NCBI GenBank assembly: GCA_002369075.1
Contig: DFEG01000012.1
Span: 11,143-75,142 of the forward strand
Length of the DNA: 64,000 bases
Direction: 5' to 3'
Origin: Bacteroidales bacterium UBA3808
GTDB lineage: Bacteria > Bacteroidota > Bacteroidia > Bacteroidales > Paludibacteraceae
Positions 32,735 to 41,856 of this stretch are shown here, one piece after another (the stretch's first letter is position 1; each line of letters opens with the position of its first letter). The notes beneath the pieces are model-generated. The model ran no database searches. It was not told where the DNA came from and saw only the letters and a program-made list of their open reading frames with translations. The position numbers and the translations under genes were made by a program.

Positions 32735-34405
32735 ATGAAATGGCGTAATGCGATTATAGTTGCATGTGTGTTAGCGGCAGTGAATGCGGCGGCATACTTT
32801 TTGCCGGTTCGTTGGGATATGACGGACGACAAGCACTATAGTCTGAGCAAGGCGTCGAAAGAACTGCTCCGCGCAACGGATGAGCCGATTGAGGTGACGG
32901 TACTGTTAGACGGCGACCTCAATGCCGGTTTCCGGCGGCTGAAGAAAGCTACCGAGGAGACCATTGAGGAGATGGGAGTGTATGGGGACGTACGAAGGAA
33001 CAATGTACGAGGTACGAAGGTAACAGATTCCTTAGGCCTGAGACCTATTGTTATCCACGAGCGGGAGCAGAACGGGAAGACGGCACAGACGACCGTATGG
33101 CCCTACGCGGTAATGGAATACAAGGGCAAGAGAGCCGTCGTGACGCTCCTGAAGAACACCCGAGGCCTCAGCGGCGAGGAGAATCTGAACGCCAGTATCG
33201 AGCAGTTGGAGTTTGCGTTCATGGAAGCGCTGCACCTGCTGCAACAGACAGAGACACCCCGCATAGCGATTTTAGAAGGGCACGGTGAGCCGGACGAGGC
33301 ACACACGTATGACCTGATGAGCGCACTGAGCAAGTACTACCAAGTGGATCGGGGACAGATAGACGAAAGACCGCTTCGCTCAAAGACAAAAGACCGCGAC
33401 GAAGTCGCTCAAAGACTGATTAACATTCATATCTTAGACGGGTACAAGGCGGTGCTGATCATTGATCCGCAGCGGGCGTTCAGCGAGCAGGAGAAGTTCG
33501 TAATCGACCAGTATATCATGCGGGGCGGCACGGTATTATGGGCGGTGAACGGAGTGCAGTTCAGCGAGAAGGTGCTACAGAGCGAAGGATTTACGCCTAT
33601 AGTAGCGCTGGATTTGGGGCTGACGGAGATGTTTTTCAAATACGGAGTGCGTGTCAATCCGGCGTTGGTGCAGGATATACAATGCCTGCCTATACCGGTG
33701 AACGTGAGCAGCGATCCGCAAGCGCCTAATCTCCAGCCGATGCCGTGGACCTACGCGCCGCTGCTACTGACGAGTCAGGGTTCGCCTGTCACGCGTAACA
33801 TGGGTCAGGTGATGAGTACGTTCGTCAGTCCGATAGATGCCGTGGGCGGCGAGGACGGCATCGAGAAACGTGTCTTGTTAGCCACCAGCACCGCCAGCCG
33901 CGTGACCGCCACACCGGGCGAAGTCGACTTGAACGACATGAATCCGGATATGAACACTTTTGTGTACCAATACGTGCCGGTGGCGGTGTCGTTAGAAGGC
34001 CGTTTTGCGAGTGCATACGCCCACCGCATAGCACCGGAAGGTATTGAGAGCGACGAAGCTATCCGCAAGACGAGTGTGAAAACCCGGCAGGTGGTGATCG
34101 GCAGCGGAAGCATATTGCTGAACGAGACCCAGAAAGGACAAGTACTACCCATGGGCTACGACCGGTACAGCGGCATGCAGTTCAGCAACCGCGATTTTGT
34201 GACGAACGCCGTTCTCTGGCTCACCGACAGCGAAGGATTGATCGGATTACGGGAGAAGAGCGTGGTGCTACGCCTGTTGAACGACAAGCGCGCACACGAC
34301 AAACGCACAGAGATACAAGCCGTCAGTGTGGCGCTGCCCGTCAGCATTCTGGCGCTAATAGGCGGGATCGTATGGATCATACGGAAACGCAGATATGAAA
34401 TGTGA
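32735..34405 (+). CDS. gldG: GldG, gliding-motility ABC-transporter associated protein
   Basis: 556 aa from ATG 32735; a GTG at 32720 would add five residues. An N-terminal membrane helix is followed by WDMTDDKHYSLSKASKELLR, a central domain (IAILEGHGEPDEAHTYDLMSALSKYYQVD) and the C-terminal RDFVTNAVLWLTDSEGLIGLREK with a last helix and a basic RKRRYEM tail; these are GldG hallmarks. GldG works with GldF (permease) and GldA (ATPase), neither of which is in the window. Two repeat tracts are inserted in frame: DVRRNNVRGTKV (about residues 85-96) and RPLRSKTKDRDEVAQR (about 212-228). Confidence 0.88.
   Translation: MKWRNAIIVACVLAAVNAAAYFLPVRWDMTDDKHYSLSKASKELLRATDEPIEVTVLLDGDLNAGFRRLKKATEETIEEMGVYGDVRRNNVRGTKVTDSLGLRPIVIHEREQNGKTAQTTVWPYAVMEYKGKRAVVTLLKNTRGLSGEENLNASIEQLEFAFMEALHLLQQTETPRIAILEGHGEPDEAHTYDLMSALSKYYQVDRGQIDERPLRSKTKDRDEVAQRLINIHILDGYKAVLIIDPQRAFSEQEKFVIDQYIMRGGTVLWAVNGVQFSEKVLQSEGFTPIVALDLGLTEMFFKYGVRVNPALVQDIQCLPIPVNVSSDPQAPNLQPMPWTYAPLLLTSQGSPVTRNMGQVMSTFVSPIDAVGGEDGIEKRVLLATSTASRVTATPGEVDLNDMNPDMNTFVYQYVPVAVSLEGRFASAYAHRIAPEGIESDEAIRKTSVKTRQVVIGSGSILLNETQKGQVLPMGYDRYSGMQFSNRDFVTNAVLWLTDSEGLIGLREKSVVLRLLNDKRAHDKRTEIQAVSVALPVSILALIGGIVWIIRKRRYEM
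32987..33021. repeat. tacgaagg-type dispersed repeat in gldG
   Basis: Nearly identical to 16121-16154 (gacgtacgaaggaac, then aatgtacgaggtacgaagg). In frame, adding DVRRNNVRGTK. Confidence 0.8.
33361..33416. repeat. aaagaccgc-type double repeat in gldG
   Basis: Two units in tandem: aaagaccgcttcgctcaaag (33367 onward) and aaagaccgcgacgaagtcgc (33389 onward). The second unit matches nrnA over 28 bases; the first, with its junction, matches 56375-56404 before sprA over 30 bases. Confidence 0.85.
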
Positions 34406-34422
34406 AAAATGAGAAGTGAAAG

Positions 34423-35805
34423 ATGAAAAGACATTCTAAGTTATTCGGACTTGTAGTCCTGTCAGTCATCCGTTTGCAGTTTTCAACACTCTTCGCACAA
34501 GAGTTGCTGAACTATCCGCTGGATACCATCAACGGCGAGGAGGTATATGTCTATCAGGTGGAGAAAAGTATAGGTCTCTACCGCATCGGCGTGAATTTCA
34601 ATGTTCCGCAAGGCGAGATCGTGCGCCTCAACCCTCAGTTACGCGAGCGGGGTCTGCACTACGGCGAGACGCTCTACCTGCCGACGAAAAGGCCCGTGGT
34701 GATTGAGAGCAAGCCTCAAGTAGTGGAAACCAAGATCACAGAGACCGTAGTGCCCGCCCCCGTTCCTGCGAAAGCGGACAGCGTACAAGTGGAGCACACG
34801 GACAGTGCCGCGGTACAGGACAGTATTGTGCCTGAGAGCCGGAAAGTAGTGGAACTGGCACTCATGTTACCGTTCGAGAGCCGTCAGACCAAACGCAGCA
34901 CGAACGCCGAAAGGATGATGGAGTTCTATCAAGGCGCCCTGCTGGCACTGAAAGACATACAAAATGACAGCACGTTATACAAGCTGCATGTCTATGACAC
35001 GGAACGTAGCGAGCGCAAGGTACAGGCGTTGTGCGACAGCACGGAGTTAGACAGTATGAAGGCGGTCTTGGGTCTCGTTTATCCGATCCAAATCGAGCGA
35101 ATGGCGGCGTGGTGCGACGCGCACAATGTGCCGCTGTTACTGCCGTTCAGCGACGATGTAGAGCTGGCAAGCCATCCGCAGGTGCTGCAGTTCAACTCCA
35201 CGGACATGCAGGAAGCGGACAGTCTGTGCCAATGGATGCGCGGAAGAGTAGATAGCACGAACATCGTAATGGTAGATGTACGCGAGGCGGATTTTACTCC
35301 AGCCATACGCATGCTGCGTTCCCGGATGCGCGCAGACGATATTCCGTTCACCAGTCTGGCACTGCATGATCTGATGAACGACAGCGCATACTACGCATTA
35401 GACCGCACTCGCGAGAACCTGTTTATCCTGCACAGCGACCGCTACCAACACGTGCGTATCATTCTGCCGCAAATCGTAAAACTCAAGGAAGCAGGATACA
35501 GGATCCGGATCGTGAGCCAGTACTCATGGCAGAAAGAAGACATAGAACTGCCGCAGGTATATACCTCCATGTTTACGAAAGGCGAAGGACACGAGGCTTA
35601 TGACGCCCAATGGGCACAGACATTTGTAAACGAGCACGTAGGCGAGGCTCCGAGATATGATTTACTGGGCTATGATTTAATGCGGGCATTGATCGGATGG
35701 CTGGAGGGCGAGAAAGCACACCAGGGACTGCAATCGACTATCCGATGGGAGAAAGTGAATAACGGAGGATACCAGAACGCGGTGGTGAAGGTGATTGAAA
35801 ATTAA
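34423..35805 (+). CDS. LysM plus type-1 periplasmic-binding-fold protein
   Basis: 460 aa. A signal peptide (to about residue 26) is followed by one LysM domain (YQVEKSIGLYRIGVNFNVP...LNPQLRERGLHYGETLYLP), a Pro/Ala/Val linker, then a periplasmic-binding-protein-like domain (VVELALMLPFESRQTKRSTNAERMMEFYQGALLALKDIQ, AVLGLVYPIQIERMAAWC, ITYL-like sheets). It probably binds peptidoglycan and a small molecule or acts as a scaffold in the periplasm. Such fusions are common in Bacteroidales. The start is preceded by a degenerate gaaaaatgagaagtgaaaga tract (34404-34430). Confidence 0.85.
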   Translation: MKRHSKLFGLVVLSVIRLQFSTLFAQELLNYPLDTINGEEVYVYQVEKSIGLYRIGVNFNVPQGEIVRLNPQLRERGLHYGETLYLPTKRPVVIESKPQVVETKITETVVPAPVPAKADSVQVEHTDSAAVQDSIVPESRKVVELALMLPFESRQTKRSTNAERMMEFYQGALLALKDIQNDSTLYKLHVYDTERSERKVQALCDSTELDSMKAVLGLVYPIQIERMAAWCDAHNVPLLLPFSDDVELASHPQVLQFNSTDMQEADSLCQWMRGRVDSTNIVMVDVREADFTPAIRMLRSRMRADDIPFTSLALHDLMNDSAYYALDRTRENLFILHSDRYQHVRIILPQIVKLKEAGYRIRIVSQYSWQKEDIELPQVYTSMFTKGEGHEAYDAQWAQTFVNEHVGEAPRYDLLGYDLMRALIGWLEGEKAHQGLQSTIRWEKVNNGGYQNAVVKVIEN

Positions 35806-35834
35806 AAATTACGAATTATAGACGATACATAGTA

Positions 35835-36485
35835 TTGATAGTGACGGGTCTGGTAACCGGTTTAACCGCACAGGCACAGCCACGGTTGGGCAACCCCGAA
35901 TACTGGGTGGGTGCCCATGGCGGCGTGAGCGCAGGGACGGTGATTTTCCAACCGGCGGCAGAGAACATGACGCCTATCACCAATGCGTGCGTGTTAGGCG
36001 GTAATGCCGGACTCGTGTTCCGTTTTGCGGGACACAAATACTGCCATTTCCAGATGGAGCTGAACTACATGCACCGCGGATGGGCGCACGGCAACGAAAC
36101 CATCGGACATACCTACCATAACCTGCATTACATCGAACTACCCATCCTGATGAACCTCAATTTCGGCAGTGACTTATGCCGGTGGTTCTTCAATCTTGGA
36201 CCGCAGATCGGTTATTGCGTAAAGGACGAGAGCAACTATATCGAGCGTCCGTTTGATTGGGGATTAGCGGCAGGCACCGGATTCTACGTAAAGACGAAAA
36301 AAGCCGGAATCTACGAGTTGGAGGTGCGGTTTGACTACTCTTTCGGAGGTGTGGTGGGTACTACCGTAACGGACCACTATACCATGGCGAGTCCGATGGA
36401 CCTGAGTATCAATATAGGCTACTACTGGCCGATAAAGAAATTTAGACAAAAGACAAAATCACACAGATATGAAAACAAATTATGA
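35835..36485 (+). CDS. PorT-like outer-membrane beta-barrel protein
   Basis: 216 aa from a TTG. An open stretch continues upstream without any ATG (NYRRYIVLIVTGLVTGLTAQAQ would be the natural signal peptide), so the original ATG seems lost within an aaaattaaaaattacgaatt word tract. The mature part has alternating beta strands typical of the OMP_b-brl/PorT family (AHGGVSAGTVIF, VFRFAGHKYCHFQMELNYMHRG, YIELPILMNLNFGS, GPQIGYCV, FDYSFGG). It could be a T9SS-associated barrel but also one of many unrelated family members. It overlaps kduI by 17 bases. Confidence 0.75.
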   Translation: MIVTGLVTGLTAQAQPRLGNPEYWVGAHGGVSAGTVIFQPAAENMTPITNACVLGGNAGLVFRFAGHKYCHFQMELNYMHRGWAHGNETIGHTYHNLHYIELPILMNLNFGSDLCRWFFNLGPQIGYCVKDESNYIERPFDWGLAAGTGFYVKTKKAGIYELEVRFDYSFGGVVGTTVTDHYTMASPMDLSINIGYYWPIKKFRQKTKSHRYENKL

Positions 36486-37311
36486 AGTACGGTATGCGTC
36501 CAACCCGATTGACGCGAAGAGTTATGACACGACCAGACTCCGCAAGGATTTCCTGATCGAGAACGTGTTTGTGAAGAACGAGGTGAACATGGTTTACTCC
36601 ATGTACGACCGCATGATCGTCGGCGGTGCCATGCCGGTAGGCGAGACCCTGCTGTTAGAGGCCATCGATCCGCTGAAGGCACCTTATTTCCTGACCCGCC
36701 GCGAGATGGGTATCTTCAACGTGGGCGGCAAAGGACGCGTGATAGCCGGTGACGAGGTTTTTGAACTCGACTACAAAGAGGCACTCTACCTGGGTCGCGG
36801 CGACCGTGAAGTGAAGTTCGAGAGCGTGGATGCCAACCACCCTGCCCTCTTCTATTTCAACTCCACCACCGCCCACTGCGCATATCCGGACAAGAAAGTG
36901 ACGAAAGCCGATGCCGTAGTGGCTCATATGGGAAGTCTGGAGATGTCCAACGAGCGTGATATTAACAAGATGCTGGTTAACCAAGTTCTGCCTACCTGCC
37001 AGTTGCAGATGGGCATGACGGAGTTGGCTCCCGGAAGCGTATGGAACACCATGCCGGCACACGTTCACAGTCGCCGTATGGAAGCCTATTTCTATTTCGA
37101 GGTGCCTGAGGAGCAAGCCGTTTGCCACTTCATGGGCGAGGTAGAAGAGACGAGGCACATCTGGATGAAGGGCAACCAAGCCGTACTGAGTCCGGAGTGG
37201 TCCATCCACAGCGCTGCTGCTACGCACAACTACACCTTTATCTGGGGCATGGGCGGCGAGAATCTGGACTACGGAGATCAGGATTTCAGCAAGATCACAG
37301 ACTTGAAGTAA
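36469..37311 (+). CDS. kduI: 5-dehydro-4-deoxy-D-glucuronate isomerase (KduI)
   Basis: 280 aa, full length. Interconverts 5-keto-4-deoxyuronate and 2,5-diketo-3-deoxygluconate in the breakdown of pectin, alginate or glycosaminoglycan uronates. Cupin metal ligands are visible in MPAHVHSRRMEAYFYFE (His, His, Glu) and SPEWSIHSAAATHNYTFIWGMGGEN. The N-terminal NPIDAKSYDTTRLRKDFLIENVF is the KduI signature. It sits alone among envelope genes with no other uronate genes nearby, an unusual place. The reading start overlaps the barrel gene. Confidence 0.95.
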   Translation: MKTNYEVRYASNPIDAKSYDTTRLRKDFLIENVFVKNEVNMVYSMYDRMIVGGAMPVGETLLLEAIDPLKAPYFLTRREMGIFNVGGKGRVIAGDEVFELDYKEALYLGRGDREVKFESVDANHPALFYFNSTTAHCAYPDKKVTKADAVVAHMGSLEMSNERDINKMLVNQVLPTCQLQMGMTELAPGSVWNTMPAHVHSRRMEAYFYFEVPEEQAVCHFMGEVEETRHIWMKGNQAVLSPEWSIHSAAATHNYTFIWGMGGENLDYGDQDFSKITDLK

Positions 37312-37312
37312 C

Positions 37313-38302
37313 ATGACGTACTTGATTATTCGGTTAGCGACACTGGGCAATGTGGCGATGACGGTCCCCGTTGTTGCCTCCCTCAGCAAGCGCTATCCGA
37401 ATGATCGGTTCATCGTTGCGAGCAAGAAGAAGCTTGAGGCGATGTTCGCGCCTTTCCCCAATGTAACATTCCGTGAGGTGGACAACCACTTAGACTGGCA
37501 CGGCGTGTGGACATTATGGCATGAACTAAGAGACGAAGCGGATGCCGTGATTGACCTGCAGAAAGTGCCCAGAACCATCGTGTTAGGCGCACTGATGCGA
37601 CTGAGCGGCAAACCGGTGACAAGGATCCGTTACGGCAGGCTGCAGAAGCACCTGATTACCACGTTCGGTATCGGCAGGAAGCAACTGCCCTCGGAGTTCG
37701 CACGGTACAGAGAGACCTTCCTGAGAGCCGGATTAGAGACCGACGAAACTTTTGAGGAGCTGCCTAAGAATGACACGGTAGCCAAGGCCGTGACCGAGAA
37801 ATTCGGTGAGAAAGAGGGACGATGGATCGGTCTGGCACCGTTTGCCAAATCGCGGTCGAACATGCTCCCCTACCGCGTGACAAAAGATATTATAGCGCAG
37901 CTGACTAAAAATGAGGAGACGAAGGTTTTTCTCTTCGGAGCCGGCAAAGTGGAGTGCGAGATGCTGCGTCAATGGGCGAAAGTCTTTCCCCGGACGGAGA
38001 GCGTGGCAGGCAAGCTACAACTGAAAGAGGAACTGGAACTAATGCGCCGTTTGGATGTCATGATTTGCATGGACAGCGCCAACCAGCACTTAGCGAGTTT
38101 AGTCGGATTGAGAGCCGTCAGCGTATGGTGCGCCACGGATCCGATCATCGGTTTTGCAGGCTGGAAGCAAAATCCGGCGGATATTATCCACCGCCATGAT
38201 TTACGATGCAGGCCCTGCACGTGCCACGGAACAAACCATTGCAGGTATCGGAACTATGCCTGCAGACAGTTAGAAGCAGAAACAATAATTGAACATATAT
38301 GA
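37313..38302 (+). CDS. Glycosyltransferase family 9 (heptosyltransferase-like)
   Basis: 329 aa. GT9 features: MTYLIIRLATLGNVAMTVPVV at the N-terminus, WIGLAPFAKSRSN donor-site region, and VMICMDSANQHLASLVGLRAVSVWCATDP. GT9 enzymes add heptose or related sugars to the LPS inner core on the cytoplasmic membrane face. The exact donor cannot be told. The end (RHDLRCRPCTCHGTNHCRYRNYAC) has several Cys. Overlaps parA by four bases. Confidence 0.92.
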   Translation: MTYLIIRLATLGNVAMTVPVVASLSKRYPNDRFIVASKKKLEAMFAPFPNVTFREVDNHLDWHGVWTLWHELRDEADAVIDLQKVPRTIVLGALMRLSGKPVTRIRYGRLQKHLITTFGIGRKQLPSEFARYRETFLRAGLETDETFEELPKNDTVAKAVTEKFGEKEGRWIGLAPFAKSRSNMLPYRVTKDIIAQLTKNEETKVFLFGAGKVECEMLRQWAKVFPRTESVAGKLQLKEELELMRRLDVMICMDSANQHLASLVGLRAVSVWCATDPIIGFAGWKQNPADIIHRHDLRCRPCTCHGTNHCRYRNYACRQLEAETIIEHI

Positions 38303-39063
38303 GTAAGATCATTTCATTAGCAAACCAAAAAGGAGGCGTGGGCAAAACGACGACCTCCATCAACTTGGCGGCAGCATTAGCCAAGCAAGGCCGGAAAGTG
38401 CTGCTCATTGATGCCGACCCGCAGGCGAACACCTCGTCCGGTCTGGGGATTGAGATCCGCGAGTTGAGCAACACGATATACGAGTGTTTGGTGAACGGAG
38501 TAGATCCCCACGCAGCCATTGTACCGACAAGCACCAAAGGACTGAGCATGATCCCCAGCCACATTGATCTGGTGGGGGCGGAGATAGAGATGCTGAACAT
38601 GGAGCACCGCGAGCTGCTATTGAAGAATATCCTGAATCAGGTACGCGACGAGTACGACTATATTCTGATTGACTGCAGCCCGTCATTAGGTCTGATTACC
38701 GTCAATGCGCTGACAGCGAGCGACAGTGTGATTATCCCCGTACAGTGCGAGTTCTTTGCATTGGAGGGCATTGCGAAACTACTGAACACCATCAAAATCA
38801 TCAAATCAAAGCTGAACCCGCAACTGAAAATTGAGGGTTTTCTGCTGACGATGTTCGATAACCGCCTGCGACTGAGCAATCAGGTCTATGAAGAAGTGAA
38901 ACGCCATTTCGGTGACTTGGTATTCAATACCGTTATTGCGCGCAACGTACGCCTGAGTGAGGCTCCTTCTCATGGAGTATCGGTTCTGGAGTACGACGCT
39001 ACCTCAAAGGGTGCGAAGAACTATACTGCTTTAGCGAAAGAACTGATCAACAGGCAAAAGTAG
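38299..39063 (+). CDS. parA: Chromosome-partitioning ATPase ParA/Soj
   Basis: 254 aa. Deviant Walker A KGGVGKTTTSINLAAAL at about residues 11-27, Walker A' ADPQANTSSGLG, Walker B-type DYILIDCSPSLGLITVNAL. Works with ParB on parS to segregate the chromosome origin region. Translationally coupled to the GT9 gene and followed after ten bases by parB. No parS (tgtttcacgtgaaaca) is visible in the window. Confidence 0.97.
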   Translation: MSKIISLANQKGGVGKTTTSINLAAALAKQGRKVLLIDADPQANTSSGLGIEIRELSNTIYECLVNGVDPHAAIVPTSTKGLSMIPSHIDLVGAEIEMLNMEHRELLLKNILNQVRDEYDYILIDCSPSLGLITVNALTASDSVIIPVQCEFFALEGIAKLLNTIKIIKSKLNPQLKIEGFLLTMFDNRLRLSNQVYEEVKRHFGDLVFNTVIARNVRLSEAPSHGVSVLEYDATSKGAKNYTALAKELINRQK

Positions 39064-39073
39064 ACAAAAGACT

Positions 39074-39907
39074 ATGAAAAAGATGACAGGACTTGGGCGA
39101 GGATTAGATGCGTTAATCGACACCTCGCATGTAGATACCAACGGTGGCAGTTCGATCTCGGAGATTGAACTCAGTGCCATTGTAGCCAACCCCGACCAAC
39201 CGAGGCGGAACTTCGACGAAGAGGCGCTGCAAGAGTTAGCCGATTCAATCCGTGAGCACGGAGTGATCTCTCCAATCACGCTGCGTGACAACGGGGACGG
39301 CAGTTATATGATTATCGCCGGTGAGCGCCGTTTCAGGGCAAGCAAGATAGCCGGCTTGGAACGCATCCCCGCCTATATCCGCACTGCCAAAGACGAGCAG
39401 GTGATGGAATGGGCGTTGATAGAGAATATCCAGCGCGAGGATCTGGATGCCATCGAGATCGCATTGGCATACCAACGCCTCATGGATGACTACGACCTGA
39501 CTCAGGAGCGGATGGCTGAACGCGTGGGCAAGAAACGCGCTACGGTAGCCAACTATCTGAGACTGCTGAAGTTACCGGCTGAGATACAGGTAGGTATCAA
39601 GGAGAAGAAGATAGAGATGGGGCATGCCCGCGCCATCCTGGGTTCTCCGTCCGCCGAACGGCAGTTGGCTCTCTATCAGCGGATATTGAAAGAAGGGCTG
39701 TCGGTGCGCAAAGTGGAGGAGTTGGCACAAGAAGATAAAAAAGTAGAAAGCCGGAAGTCGAAAGACAAGAGAGAGAACCCCTACGCCTCGTTGGAACAAG
39801 AACTATGCGCAGCAAGCGGACTGAAAGTGAAGATCCAGGAGGGTAAAGTAATCATCGCTTTTGGCGATGAAGAAGAGTTGGCCCGTATAGCTGACAGGCT
39901 GCATTGA
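39074..39907 (+). CDS. parB: Chromosome-partitioning protein ParB/Spo0J
   Basis: 277 aa. N-terminal GLGRGLDALI (ParA contact), the CTP-binding ParB motifs NPDQPRRNFDEEALQELADSI and GERRFRASKIAGL, and a helix-turn-helix (TQERMAERVGKKRATVANYLRLLKLP). Residues about 222-236 (KKVESRKSKDKREN) come from a gtagaaagccggaagtcgaa-type repeat inserted between the core and the dimerisation tail. parA is directly upstream. Confidence 0.97.
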   Translation: MKKMTGLGRGLDALIDTSHVDTNGGSSISEIELSAIVANPDQPRRNFDEEALQELADSIREHGVISPITLRDNGDGSYMIIAGERRFRASKIAGLERIPAYIRTAKDEQVMEWALIENIQREDLDAIEIALAYQRLMDDYDLTQERMAERVGKKRATVANYLRLLKLPAEIQVGIKEKKIEMGHARAILGSPSAERQLALYQRILKEGLSVRKVEELAQEDKKVESRKSKDKRENPYASLEQELCAASGLKVKIQEGKVIIAFGDEEELARIADRLH

Positions 39908-40500
39908 AACGGATTGTCACCATATTACTGTTGGGCGTTCTGGCACTACCGATGATGGCGCAACAGGACAGCACGAGCACCTGGTTCCAGAAACCGGATG
40001 CCGGCAAGGCAGTGTGGTTAGGCGTCATCTTCCCGGGAGCCGGGCAGATATACAACAAATCGTATTGGAAACTGCCGATTGTATATGGTGCTTTCATGGG
40101 CTGTGGGTACGCCGTGAGCATGATGCAGAACCGCTACAGCGGCTACAAAACGGCTTATCTGGATCTGTATAAAGATGTGCAAGCCGGAACGGTAGGAACC
40201 GATGCGAGCAAGAGTTATATCGCCGTCATGCCGGATGGATATGATATGGACCGTGTGGGTGGAGCAAGCACCTGGATGAATACGCTGCAAAGCCGGCAGA
40301 ACACCTACCGGCGCTATCGAGACTACTCGATTTTAGCTACCGTGGTGGTATATGCGCTGAGTCTGATAGACGCCTACGTGGACGCACAGCTCTTTGATTT
40401 CGACATCTCGCCGGACTTGACGCTTAACGTAGAGCCGCAGATATATTATGATTTACAGCACCAACAGAGTGCGGAATTAAAATTAGCCATTCAATTTTGA
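39904..40500 (+). CDS. DUF5683 family exported membrane protein
   Basis: 198 aa from a TTG that overlaps the parB stop (TTGA). Signal peptide MKRIVTILLLGVLALPMMAQ, then the DUF5683 pattern KAVWLGVIFPGAGQIYNKSYWKLPIVYGAFMG and a last membrane stretch YSILATVVVYALSLIDAYVDAQLF. The family is nearly always found between parB and a MltD-type transglycosylase in Bacteroidales, as here; its role is unknown. Confidence 0.88.
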   Translation: MKRIVTILLLGVLALPMMAQQDSTSTWFQKPDAGKAVWLGVIFPGAGQIYNKSYWKLPIVYGAFMGCGYAVSMMQNRYSGYKTAYLDLYKDVQAGTVGTDASKSYIAVMPDGYDMDRVGGASTWMNTLQSRQNTYRRYRDYSILATVVVYALSLIDAYVDAQLFDFDISPDLTLNVEPQIYYDLQHQQSAELKLAIQF

Positions 40501-41849
40501 GAAAGATTCTTAGTATTATATTCATTGTGTGCGTCTCGTTATGTATCCGGGCGCAAGTGGCAGCGGAGAGGCAAGACAGCCTGCAGGCTGACAGCATGAG
40601 CGTAGAGTCGTTGGAGTTAGTGCCGCTGACCGTTGCCGACAGTCTGGCGGCGGAAGACATCAGCGCCGAGGAGGCTCCCGTAACACCGTTCTATAAGTTA
40701 TGGAACGACAGCAGTCTGACGGATATAGAGATGCGGACACTGGATTGGAGCCTGCAGTGGTTGGATACTACCGACTGTGTTGCCGTGCATGACACCACCA
40801 CTCTGCCCGATTCGGTTTACATGGCACGGTTGCAGGCTCTGCCATGTGTGATTGAGTTGCCGTACAATGAGCGCGTACGCGCGTTCATATTAAGATATGT
40901 CAAACGCAACCCCAAGCAGGTAGCGCGCATGATGAGGATGAGCGAATATTATTTCCCGATCTTCGAGGAAGCGCTGGATCGGTACAAACTGCCTCACGAA
41001 CTGAAATACGTGCCTATCATCGAATCCGCACTCAATCCGGTTGCCCGTTCGTATGTCGGAGCCGCAGGGTTATGGCAGTTCATGCCGGCTACCGGCAAGC
41101 TCTTCGGACTGGAGATCAACTCGCTGGTAGATGAGCGCATGGATCCGATCAAGTCCACCGAAGCGGCATGCCGGTTCCTGAGCAGCGTATATGGTGTTTA
41201 CCGGGATTGGAACTTGGTCATCGCTGCCTACAACTGCGGAAGCGGCAATGTGAACAAAGCGATCCGGAGAGCCGGAGGCAAGCGCGATTTCTGGTCCATA
41301 TACCCGTATTTACCGCGGGAGACAAGAAACTATGTACCGATCTTCATTGCCGCCAATTATGCGATGAACTATGGTCAAGAACATGGCATATGCAAGGCTC
41401 CGATGGAGAAAATCATGATTACGGACACTATCCAGACCACCCGGCGGCTCCATTTACAACAGGTTAGTGAGAGTTTGGGTATCACGATGGACGAATTGCG
41501 GCGGTTGAACCCGCAATACTCACGGGATATATTGCCGGGCGGGAAAAACTACGCGCTATGTTTGCCTGCCGACAAAATAGGATTGTTCATCGATCAGGAG
41601 GATAGTATCCGGGCATACAAGGCGGACAGCCTCATTAATAACCGGCGGGCAGAAATCGATTTAGCGAAAGTAACGTCCGTCAGCGGTGCTTACAGAGTTA
41701 ACGGAGTAACGTATTACAGGATCAAGAGAGGCGACACTTTAGGCGGTATTGCCAAGAAATTCCACTGTTCCGTGAAGCAGCTCAAACAGTGGAACGGGCT
41801 GAAGAGCGATGCTATCCGCGAAGGCAAGAAACTAAAGATTTGCAAATAA
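40497..41849 (+). CDS. mltD: MltD-like membrane-bound lytic murein transglycosylase with LysM domains
   Basis: 450 aa from a TTG overlapping the previous stop. The signal peptide is followed by a Ser/Asp-rich linker and the transglycosylase domain with catalytic Glu176 in IIESALNPVARSYVGAAGLWQFMPATGKLFGL and a YNCGSGNVNKAI helix. A weak LysM region (RRLHLQQVSESLGITMDELRRLNPQ) and a good C-terminal LysM (YRIKRGDTLGGIAKKFHCSVKQLKQWNGL) follow. Cleaves peptidoglycan strands in the periplasm. Confidence 0.95.
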   Translation: MRKILSIIFIVCVSLCIRAQVAAERQDSLQADSMSVESLELVPLTVADSLAAEDISAEEAPVTPFYKLWNDSSLTDIEMRTLDWSLQWLDTTDCVAVHDTTTLPDSVYMARLQALPCVIELPYNERVRAFILRYVKRNPKQVARMMRMSEYYFPIFEEALDRYKLPHELKYVPIIESALNPVARSYVGAAGLWQFMPATGKLFGLEINSLVDERMDPIKSTEAACRFLSSVYGVYRDWNLVIAAYNCGSGNVNKAIRRAGGKRDFWSIYPYLPRETRNYVPIFIAANYAMNYGQEHGICKAPMEKIMITDTIQTTRRLHLQQVSESLGITMDELRRLNPQYSRDILPGGKNYALCLPADKIGLFIDQEDSIRAYKADSLINNRRAEIDLAKVTSVSGAYRVNGVTYYRIKRGDTLGGIAKKFHCSVKQLKQWNGLKSDAIREGKKLKICK

Positions 41850-41856
41850 TTGACAG

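Noticed and set aside
38299..39907. Chromosome origin or parS site near parAB
   Set aside because: No tgtttcacgtgaaaca-like palindrome or DnaA-box cluster was seen, so proximity to the origin cannot be claimed.
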